64,000 nt of DNA from Siderastrea siderea (taxonomy: Eukaryota; Cnidaria; Anthozoa; Scleractinia; Rhizangiidae): positions 39,508,377 through 39,572,376 of the forward strand of contig OZ034970.1 in the NCBI GenBank assembly GCA_964030785.1, written 5' to 3'. Positions 12,801 through 24,800 of the stretch are shown piece after piece. Numbering within the stretch: the first letter of the stretch is position 1; the number at the start of each line of letters is the position of its first letter. Below the pieces are notes generated by a model. That model did no database searches and was not told the origin of the DNA. It saw only the letters and a list, made by a program, of their open reading frames with translations. A program made the translations under genes and the position numbers.

Positions 12801-15800
12801 AACAAATCGAAAACTTGACGAGAAATTTCAGCTTTCGATTACAGCTAGATTAGTTCGCTTCAGAGCGACAGATTCCGATTTAATGGCATTTCGTGTTATT
12901 TGTCAAGATCCGAACACGAGGAAAACCCAAAACAATAAGTTATATTTAGCTGCTTTAGATAAGCGACGTTTCCAGTTCATTCAAACAAACAGCCAAAAAG
13001 TCTGAGATGATTTGACACGCCTTGACAGTTAAATGACAGGATATTGAAACATTGTAAAAACCAAGGAACACGGCGCAAGAAGAAGAAAATATTTCATGCA
13101 GACAGTTTGAAGCTCGAAAAAAATTAATAACAACAGTAGTGTGACTTTCGAGTTCGGATTGTTGTGGAGCAATTCGCAGGAAAATGTTGCTAAAATTTGC
13201 GGCGCTGTGCAAACACTTTCGAAAGAACATCGCGCCCGAAACTAGCCCCGCAAAATTTTAGGGCCCGAAGAGTTTTCGGGTTTTTTGAGAAACGAACACC
13301 AGCTTATTTATGGGAGTTCCGGGGTTAGGCTAGCTAGCTTAGCTATATATATATTACAGGCTTGGTCTGACCCCACTGACGATTTGCAGTAACCTTCTAG
13401 AACTTCCAAGCATGTAAACAACAATCAAGATTCTCGCTGCACAACGTTCATTGAACAATGAAATCGCCTAACGGCACTCCGTTATAGTATGTTCTTTGAT
13501 AAGGCAATTGTAAAATCCCCATACAATTGGCAGAGATAAAATCAATCGTCGTTTTACGGGGATTTTGCTTTGCTGCATCCTTTCACCATGAGTCCCCTCC
13601 GCCATCCTCGATTCCCAGCATCCATCACTTCGACTTACATTTTATTCCCCACCGGGGAGGAGAGCGTCAACAAAATCGTCACTGATGGAAAACATGTCGT
13701 GCGTGAGTTAGGAAAAAGTGAAGTTAACTTTTTAAAATGCAAGGTTACCCCTAGCTTTTATGTAATCAATCAAAAGCAGGACAACTGTTAGGTATGGTGA
13801 AATATTTTTTTTCAGAAGAAAAACCGTCTGTCAAAAGTTATTTTACAAAACGTTCCATTCTACTGGGTCAAATAATGGCCCGCCAAGAACAGGAAATTCG
13901 CATATAGAATTCGGCAGCATGTTGAGAATTGGATCTTTGTTATTCATTACAAAGCGCCTTTCAGTTTAGACATCTTCATCTCCTACTTAAGTCAAATAAT
14001 GGCTATCTTTTATTTGAAAAAGTTTTTTTTCCTAATTTTAAAAAATGCTCAATCAGCACTTTTTTACCATGTTTGGGCCTAGTTATCTCTGAAAAATGCA
14101 CGGTGACCCCCCATTTTATTTTTGGATTTTAACAGCCCTGGCTACGAGTAACGAATCCCACATGGCCACAAACAGGAAAAAAAACCTTCCTATTAGGGGC
14201 CACCGTCCTTAAATAACTCCGTATTTTTACTTTCAGTTTTTTTGCTGAAGATTGTAAAATGTGAGTAGTTATATAGTTGGGGGTACGAGCGCATTTTTTC
14301 AAAAATCCGCTCTGAACTCCCCAACTATAACTACTTTACCATATGTTGGCACAATTTCATGGGAAATCTATTTGGTATTATCTCATGGAAAAATCTATAT
14401 GGCATTATCTCATGGAAAATCTATTTGGTATTATCTCATGGGAAATCTATTTGGTATTATCTCATGGAAAAATCTATATGGCATTATCTCATGGAAAATC
14501 TATTTGGTATTATCTCATGGGAAATCTATTTGGTATTATCTCATGGAAAATATATTTGGCATTATCTCATAGTTGGGAGTACGAGCGCAGTTTGCCATCG
14601 GATGAAATGGGACTTTCCCGATGAGTCATCAGATTGTCATGTAATATCAGATGAACTTGTATTTGAAGTAAAGTTTGTCAGTAAAGTTTGTCAGTAAAGT
14701 TTGTCAGTAAAGTTTGTCAGTAAAGTTTGTCAGTAAAGTTTGTAGTGAACAGAAAAGCAGAACTTGTATGGAGGCCAACACAGCTGTGGCGTCACATCTT
14801 CAGATTGCATAATGTCCGTAAGAGAAACTGTTGATTCCATCGTTTGCTATATATCGTTTATCGTCGAAACAGCTGAGTGACACTTTATTGAGCTCGTAAC
14901 TACCTAGTTGATGGTTAATACTTCTGATTGTCTTCATGGTATGATGTATTTGTTTGTTATTAATTAATACATTTTTATAATCTTCATGTTTGATATTGTT
15001 CTTTATTATGTTCTTCTTGATTCCCTTGGCTGTTTTCCCTACTTTCTGGTTGTCTTTTATGTAACTGTACATTTTTGATCGCAAACCGACGAATTCTGTG
15101 ATTGGCACACCAGCTGCTTCATCTTTGAATTTGCCGATTACCTTTTTGTTTGTTTTGTCGAAATACTGACAGTTTTCTGGATAATCACTGTTGTCAAATC
15201 TGTCTTTGTCATTCCAAAAGTCACGGTACACATCTTCAGCCTCAATTTCGTATGTCAGACTGTCTGTATCAGTGAATAGCAACCTGGCTTTGTCCCCGTA
15301 CTTTTCCTTGATGTAGTTATAATGGAAATCATACATCATAGTTTTACTTAGGTCGAGAATACACATGCCTACATATGCAGGTTTGTTTAGAGTCAGCGTT
15401 TGCTTGATCTTGTGTATTGCTACCAGACTATTCGAGAATATCTTGCAGCTGACGTAAGTTGGTCTAGATGCCATTTTCTTCAATTTCTGTACATCCGTGA
15501 TAAGCCTAACATCAACCCTCTTTCTGATATTCTCCATCGTTTTGCCAAATACTGAATTGTTCATCAATTTGAAGAAGTCTTTTTCGAATGCATTTTTCGC
15601 TTGGGTACGTTTTTGTGTATTGAAATCGATGTATTGCTTTAGCCATGGAGACTGGTCGAACTCTAGAATTCTATGGACTTTCTTCAGTTTCAAACCGAGA
15701 TCAAGGTACAACTGTAGATTTCTATAATGCAGAACATATTTTTGTTTATCGTATAAAGTAGGGATCAGCTTATGTACAAGCCCTGTTGATATTTTGAACT

Positions 15801-18800
15801 TGTTTTGTATTTTCTTGCAGTATCCAGACAACATGCTATCAGTTACTTTAACCTTTTCTGGTACTAGAGGATAGTCGTTATGAAGGTCATGCAGTTCTTT
15901 GGGATATTCAAGATCGACTTCAAGTATCAACCCTTTATTACTGTTTTCATTATACTGAGTCAAATCGATTTTATTAATCTGCTTTTCTGTCAACCATTTG
16001 AAACCGCCAGTAGGTAGATGCTGTGACATAGCCCAACCGTATAAATTATTAGCATCCAGGTACATGATATACTTTGAGGGCGCCATCTCGTCGTATTCTT
16101 TCATGTACTTATTGTTTGCTTTCCCATATCGGTTTGCTATATATGATACACCACCTCTCATTCCTTTTTCGATGAACTGAAACATGTCTATGTCAGTCAT
16201 TAGCTCCAGTTTGATATCAGTCATTTTTAACATAGCATCCCATGACAAACCAGGAGATGTGAAATAATGACATGGGTCAAGCTTGTAATACTGAAGACAG
16301 GTCTTGCGGAAGTTTTCAAACACGTCGGCTAACAGTAGGATGTCCGACTTGAGATATAGATTATGGTAATCACCCATCGTTTCTAATTTGAAAGTAGTCC
16401 ATACTTTTTGGGCATGTTTGTAGTCATCATTTGTTATGTGTTCATCATACAATATGCTGTAAAATTCTTCTTTCGTTGGCAATTCCGTTTTATTAAATTT
16501 ATCAAAACTGTCCATGAAATCGTATGGATAAACTCCTTTTCGTGTCATAAGATTGAATTTACTGCCTTTGAATTGCTTGCTTGTGTATTTTAAGGCTTTC
16601 GTTGGTAAGTTGTTGACTAATTTATCCAAACTTGAGCTCATGAACTGGAAACTGTCAATGAATGTCAGATGATTACCAAGCATGAATGCCATGTATTTTT
16701 CCATGTTGTTGGGAATAGCATTGATATTCATCCGTGTCTCTTTTCCATTTTTATCCATGTATTTGTTTTCCTCAACAATAGCTCCAATCTCTTGCATTAT
16801 AAAATGGCTGTCATATCCTCTTAAATTGTGGAAGATCACTGGAATTTTAATATTATCTGGTTCAATTTTTAGTTTCAGATTACAGTCTTGATGTGCTGAA
16901 CCTCTGTATTCACCAGTAATATGACAATGATCTCTGACTCGGACGTCTTTCTCTGTATATTGTTTATCGCAGATGTGGCATGATGTTGCTTTTTTGAAAT
17001 TTGTTTCATCATCTTTTGTCATTTTTAATGGTTTGTTAAAAAATGTTTTCATAACTTTTTTACAGTATTTTACTTCTTTCAGCATGCTTTCCATGAAATT
17101 GTGTACAGCATTTTCACCTCTATATATTTGTAGCGGCTTTGTGTACTTATCATCATAACAACAAATGACCTTATACCCATATCCACAGTCTTTGTGTCTT
17201 TGGTAGGCTTCAGTATATGATTTGTTGTTTAATTTGCTGGGGTCAGGTTGGCATCCTTGCACCTTTTCAGTTATAGCCTCAAAATCAGCGTAGATAACAA
17301 ATGGCACAGGTTGCTGCTTGTGGAAATTATTGAATTTCAGTATGTTGTCTCCTTTTTCAGGCATTTTTATTGCTTGCTCACCATTTACTTGAATGCAAAT
17401 AACTTTGTGATCATTTAATACCCTTTCAGAACTGAAACATTGCAGACAGTGCATACAAAAATGCTTTTTTTCTTTGTGTTTTGTTTTATTGTACATGAAC
17501 TTGTTGAAATCCTTTATGCCGGAGAACATAATGCTCGTCTTCATCATCTGTTATTAGCAGTAGTTCCATGTGATCTTCATACTTTTCTTTGGAAACATAG
17601 ATCGGATACGTTCGTTTGTCTTCATACCCGAATACATTTATATTGATGCTGTTTTGCTTCTCAATTCTGTTGATCTGTTTAATAGTTACTGGAAATTCAA
17701 TGCCTTCATAATTTAACTTTTCAATGTATGGCATGTCTCTCTTTTTGATTCTTTGTGGGTCTTTATCTTGTGGATTCAAATGTCTTATATGACACCATCT
17801 GAAGCATTCGAGATCATCATTTTTCATGTTTATTAAGCCTTTGGAACTGTTTTGCAATTCATAAGGTAGTTTAATATATGATGACCCTTCCATGGGCTTG
17901 TATATAACAACGTTCAGATAATGTCCGTCAACAGATTGGATTGTCCAGCCGGATCCTTCCGATATCCATTGAGCTATCTTGTTCGTTATCTGCTGTTTTG
18001 ATAATTGTGATGAATCAGTGATTTCCGTTTGGTTGATTATTGTCTGAGGTGTGCTATTGAAATATGCCGTTTTATTAACCATTTCATCACCTGACATCTT
18101 TTCGAAAGTGACTTTTAGTGTTTCAACGTATTTCAAGCCTTTCATCTCATTCAACAAATTTGCTATACTATAATCAAGAGCCAATCTAGTGTTTTGCATT
18201 TGAGCTACGGGGTCTTTATTGTCCTTGATGTTGATTTCATAAGACTTGGTATAACCTTCTAAGGCTTTGTTTGTTTGTTCTATTTTGGTTCTAGGTGTTG
18301 GAACTGGTTTATCCAATAGTTTCTTAGTTCTAGGTGCTGGAATAGGTTTGTAATCATCCCTGAATTCTAGAGGCGGAAGAATGATGTTGTCTTCATACTC
18401 TTTTACCATTTTTTTAACACTCTTGCGAGGTGCTGGAATAGGTTTATCCATTGGTTTTTTGGTTCTTGGTGTTGGAACAGGTTTCATAATAGATTGCTTC
18501 AGGAGCATTTCTATCAATTGACTTTTACTGAGTTTCTTAAGATCTTTCTTATTCATTATCTTCATACTATATAATAATATTTTTTTTAAGCCTCTTTTGG
18601 TTGTGTCTTTAAGTAGTCAAGAATTCAAATGCTCCACATATGGATCCTTTGAACTATAGTTGATTTTATTTATTGGTGTTCATGTATGAACTTTGTATGA
18701 TTGCTCAATGTTTCCGATGACTTGAATTTTCTGGAACATTTTTTGCATTTTATTCTCACACCCTGGAAATAAAGTATGATTTCTTTTATGATTTCGTCAT

Positions 18801-21800
18801 AATCGTTGCTCACTAATATTTTGTAATTGTTGTTTTCATACTCTTGCAGCATCATCTTTTGTTCTTCTGAAAGCTTTCCATAACCAGTTGGTGTTTTAAA
18901 TTCAATTGCAAAACCTGAGTAATTCAAATGCATATTTCCAATGAATAGATCACAAGCTCCCTTCTGATAACCCTTGTTGTATGATTTTATTCTCATGTTA
19001 CTATTAATTTGGTTCTCACCAAGTGTTGGAATTAGGATTGCTTTAGGATAATTGTTTCTAATAAAGTTGACTACCTTCTTATGCAAGTCATATTCTGTAT
19101 TGATATTGAATGCTAGCATTTTGTGTGGTCTGTTGTTGAATTCATACTTACCTGTTTTTCTGATTGATGGTAAAACCTCTTTTGTTACCCAACGTTTGAA
19201 TTCTTTGGCTTTATCCATTTTTGATCTCAATATAAGGCTGTACAATCCAGATTCATTTATATAAATCATGTTTTTGAGGTTCCCAGTCAAAGGTAACGAA
19301 TCGTTACTCTTGGATTTTTGGTCAGTCAAAGGTAACGAATCGTTACCCTTGGATTTGAGCTCATTTATTTTACATTTATCTTTAGAATCAACATGATCAT
19401 TAATCGCTTTTCGTGAATTCAAATATCCCAAAATGTCGGCAACTGTTTTACCACGGAACCATATGTCGTCATCCTTTTTGATAATATTCAGTTTTTTTCC
19501 TTCATAAGTAAAAATTTCCATATCTTGTAATTATATATAATAATATCTCTTTATAAGTGTTTGTATATGTTCCTTAAGTGTTATTCACCACAACAGATGA
19601 TAGCCAGAAACAATGATATTTTTGGCTACCAAAAGCAAAAGACAGCATATACTGTATCGATTGATATAATATATATTAGATATTTCTCTTTAAATCATTT
19701 TATATATCCTTTAAGTCCTTGAACGGTATCCAACTGTTGAATTCATCACTATACCCCTTCCACTTCACCAAAGCTTGCTTCTTTTTATAATCTCTCCTAA
19801 TGACTTTATCAATTCTGAATACCTTTTGTTCAGCTTTCAGTAATTCAGGTTCATAAAAACTCCCTTGAATGTCTTCATCTCTGAGATCCTTTAGTTTGTA
19901 TGTGATTGGATTGGTGTGTTGTATTTCATCAACTTTAAAAACTTCCTCAGACCAATTTGGTGTATAGCCCTTATCAAACACATTTCGTTTATACTTACTT
20001 ATTCTGACATTATCACCAACTTTAAATTTCGGTTTCTGTTTTAATGTTTCCATATCACCATATAGGTTAAAGTAAACAGTCCCTTCATTTTTCTTTTTAC
20101 TGGCTTCCGTGGGTGTCATCTTTGTGCTTGAATGTTTAGTGTTGTTATACTGTTTCACTAATTTGGGTAGCATGTCTAAATACTGTGTATTACCTTGAAC
20201 AGTGAACTGCTTCCACATCTTGGTTTTAATTGTTCTGTTCCATCGTTCGCATACGCTACTTTTCTCTTCATTCTCAGTTGAGTAGAAGGTTATTTTATTC
20301 TTATCAAGTAGTTCCTTAACATGTTTGTTGTAATACTCTTTGCCTTTATCAGTCCATAAATATTTCGGTTTTCTACCTTCTTTAAGGATTGTTTTAAAAG
20401 CATTCATAACGGTTTCTCCTTTTTTTTCCTTTAAAGGGACAATCCAACCATATTTACTAAACACGTCTAAAACCATAAGAAGATATCTGTAGCCAGCGTT
20501 CCATCGACTGAACTTTTGCATCTCAACAATATCTGAACACCAGTTTTCTTCACTCGACGGCCTTTTCCGTTTTTTGTCCCAAGACCAAGTTTTTGTTTTG
20601 TGTTAATCAAGAACCGAGCGGTTTGTCCCCATTTTGGCATTTGTCCATAAGGTATTTCATCCAATGACTTGACCATTTGTTTGTCACATTCACCTTTGTT
20701 TTTCCCCATATGATAACAAATATCATGATGAGCTGCTATTTCATCCACTTTATTGTAAGGTTGTACGTGCCACTTGGTGACCTCTCCAGTGTTCCTATCA
20801 TACTCTAGCTGTTTTTCAAGAGGGTTGTATGGTCCCATGTATTTATACTTTCCAGGAGTCCATCCAGCTTTTGGTTTCGGTATTTTCCCAATTAGTTTAT
20901 GTATATCAACACCAGCACCATCCAAATCCTTCCTGTCAGTTTTATACTTTCTATTTGGTCTTATTTTGGTTGATAATTGATCAAGAGCTTGACTTCCGAC
21001 ATTTTGAATCATTGGATTCAACTTATCCAGAGCATAATCGATAGCCTTTTTCTGCAGTTTTGGGTTTCTCAAGGCTTCTGATCCATAATATCGACCCATT
21101 TCAACAGCCTTTTTTCCCAACCAAGGAATACCGTGGTGAATTAATAAATCAGTACCAGTCGATGCTACTGTATCTAGTAAGCCCGCCCCTTTCGACGGGC
21201 TAGCCCGTTTCCCGCCTGTTTAACGAATTTAGTCTTAGTTATTCCGCATTCAGAGCATTTACATTTAAGCATAAGCCTCCCATTTTTAGCCTTTTCATAT
21301 CGTTCACTCCCAGGTACACATTCTGTGACCTTCTTCTGTTTCACGCAATAAGATTTCATATATAATATGATTAGATTAGATTAAGGTTCAATATATACGT
21401 TTTCAAATTTGCCTGTTTTCGGATTTTTCACCAAACGCATGACAGTACCCTTCTTTGGTTTAGTCCAGAATTTCTTGCTTGTTATACCTGTTGGTTCTGT
21501 GAAAGCACCTTTCAATATATCACCAGACCAATATCTGTCAAATACATGGTTGGTTGATGGAATTACTTTGCGAGTTATTTGTTCGGCTATTTTGGCTGCC
21601 TCAAAAGCTTTACCTAATGGATTTTCACCTCCCTTTTGACTTTTGACGAATTTCGTCTTAGTAATACCACATTCACCACAAATACATTTCATCATAAGTC
21701 TGTTATTTTTGGCTCTCACATATCGTTCACTACCGGGTACACATTCTGTGACCCTTTTCTGTTTCACGCAATAAGATTTCATATATAACTTGATTACATA

Positions 21801-24800
21801 TTTTTGAAATACCGTGCTAGAAACCTCTCATTCTTCGTCGTATCATATATGTCGAAAACTTCCAACAGATCAAAATATGATTTACCCTTATTCATCTCAT
21901 TCAAAAAGTACAAACAGAAGTAACCGCATGTTGTCGTCAGTAAATTTTGTATTTGATTGTTCTGATGAAGTAATGTTAAATTCTTTTTTCTCGCGTGATT
22001 GACCATTTCTTGGAAGGGGGGCAAACCAAAACTATCAAAGTAATTGATGACGTTATCTTTGACATATGTTGACACCCAATGGCTACCGCTCATATAACTC
22101 GGTTCAAGATTGTAAATGAATAGAGCCTGTCTATGATTATGAGGAACATTTTCATCTCTTGACAGAACATCTTTGATTGGGATATTCAGATATTTACACC
22201 ATTTTATTAAATCATAATTGCTTAATGGGACATTCTTATGGAATTTTGGTTTTACAACAAAATGTTTAACAGTGGGACGTTTTTGAAGGGTGAGTTCTTG
22301 CCTAATAGTAGACCTTTGCCCTTTTTCTGATCTTTTTTTTTTGGGAGCTTTTTTTTTAGTCCCCATACCTAATGTTTGATCAGACCAATTTCCATTAAAA
22401 GGTGGAGTTCTATACATTGGGACTAACAAACCACCATCTTGATTGTTAACAGTAGTTGGATTTGGTATAGATCTGGGTGGTCTTTGTTTCGGTTGTCCCA
22501 TCTGAGGGGCACCTTTACCAGTCATCTTCTTTATTGCCTCAATAGCTAAAGGGACTCCAATTGATGCAAGAAGAGTACCTAAGAACCCACCTGTTTGTAC
22601 TTTTGTTGGTTTTATATGAACACCAGAACCGGTTTGTAGAGCATTTAATATATCCTTCTTTTGTTTGGTTGTCAAAAGATGTTTATATGCTATCAACTGA
22701 TCGATTTTATTTTGTGGTATGAGAAACCCACCAGTTTGAACACCTTTTCCAGATATCTTCTTAACAATCTGAGATGCTCCTTCACTAGCTGCTCCAGCTA
22801 AAGCCGACAATCCAAGAGTCTTAGCAATCGTTGGACTAAAAGTTCTTCCAAGCGTCAGAACTGTAGACAGAAGAGATCCACCTAATTGCTTTCGAATGTT
22901 TGTTTTAGAAAGTTTAATGTCCATTCCCTTTTTCAATTTTCTATTTTTTTCCAATCGCTTAACTATATTCTGAGGTACATACAGAGTATCATTCCCAGAT
23001 AGAGAGTCCTTCGTGAGCCTTAGAACTATTGTTTCTCTTTTATGATACGCGTTACTAAGATTCTTTTTCTGGTTTGGTGATAAACTAACTTTAATTTCGT
23101 ATAGTTGTGTCATATAATATATGTTAGATAAATTCTCTTTTAAAAAACATATTCATTTAAATTTTCATCGATGTAAAGCTTATTTATTTAAACGATCATC
23201 AATTCGTTTCCAACTGTCTTTACTACAACCTCACTCTCGTAAAATACGATGCTATGAGCTCGGACGTTTGCTGTCGGGGCTACATTGAGACGATAATGGA
23301 GAATCAACTGTTTAGGGTCTCTCGTCACTACCTCTTTCTGATATGACAAATCGAAATACAATAATCCATACAAACTAGTGAAATTGGATACATTAAGCTG
23401 TGTTCCTGAATTGTAATCGTTCTTACGAAATGCATATGACATGAGATCATTAAATATCCGTATTTTAGAGTCACTATCATATTCCAACTCTGGGTAAAAA
23501 ACGTTATTCCCGTATTCAAGCCTACAGCTTGAGAGAGAGCTATTAGCGTCAGCGGCATTCAACTTGAAAGTGTCAAACAAATACGGACTCCTCTCTGCTT
23601 CATCAGTATTTGGTGCGTCTGTCCTCTGGAGATATATAAAAACATGTTTAACGTCATCGATAGCTGGACTGATTTGAAACATATTCTGAATAGCTCTGGT
23701 ATTTGCTGACTGATTGTAGAGATCTCGCATATATGTCCAGGTTGTTGGCTTAAGAAACTCTGAAACGAAATTACTATACATGCTGTCTTTTGGGATTAAT
23801 CTTGGGAGCCAAAGATACAATCTCTTTACTACAACACGACCAGCGCCTGTGCCATTTGCCATGTGAATCATTTCACTGTCTTCGTTAAGTGTAAGTTCAA
23901 TTGTGAGCTGCATCGGGGGTAACATTTTTCTTTCTAATTCTTGGAAAAAACTGTATCGGTTCAACGGTATCATCTCGTTAATCGATTTAGCTCCCCCACT
24001 ACCGTCGTTGGCTGCTGCTTGGGTTAAAATACGACGTGCCTCGAAACCTGTGTTTGTATTTGCTGTAGTTTCATCAGTATCAAGATACCAGAACGAATTC
24101 TTCCCAACAGATCTACTAAAATCATCACTGTATTCGAGTAAATTTTTAACATTCGTAATTCTATGTAAATTATCACTCTCGTATACTATTTTACCAGACG
24201 ATTTAATAACCATATGTCTGATTAGACTGTGAGATCCGTTTATCATAGTGATGCGATCCGCTTGAGCATATCCAGCACCATTTGCCTTTTTTTGAAGCTC
24301 TTTAGTTACTTCGAAATACCCATTAAAAAAATCGAACATTGTCGACCTATCGTTGATAGTGAATCTGTAACCTGTCTTTTTCTGGCTTTGATTGTTAGCA
24401 GGTTGCTCAATGACATTATCCAAATGGAAACGAACGTATTCGTATCGTTGTAGATTTTCATTTGTTCTGAAACTCATTTATATGAGTAGTTTAGATAAAA
24501 TTCACTTTTTAATAACCAGTACCAGATATAAGTCTATTCAGAATCATGTTGTAGTCTTCTTGTTTTGGTTTAGTAGGTTTGGTTGGTTTCATTGATTGTT
24601 TAGTTGAACCATGTAATTTTCTCATAATAAGCTCTCCGCTTTTTTCAGCTGCTTTTTTTCCCAGTTTGTCTCCAGCATGTGAAATACCAGATTCTAGCGC
24701 TTTTTTGGCAAAAGGTTTTAAAACCATTTCTGGAACTTTACTTAACACCCTTCCAACTGGTTTGAATATGTTATCAACAATAATCCCAGATCCTTTATGC

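Noticed and set aside
14357..14575. Regular 26-27-bp repeats resembling a CRISPR array
   Set aside because: Units are directly adjacent without unique spacers and lie inside a transposon TIR; no cas genes; eukaryotic context.
14261..14697. Overlapping ORFs reading [17 protein letters not shown] in both TIRs (also 31,556-31,961)
   Set aside because: Products of the tandem repeat, open in three frames at once; not proteins.
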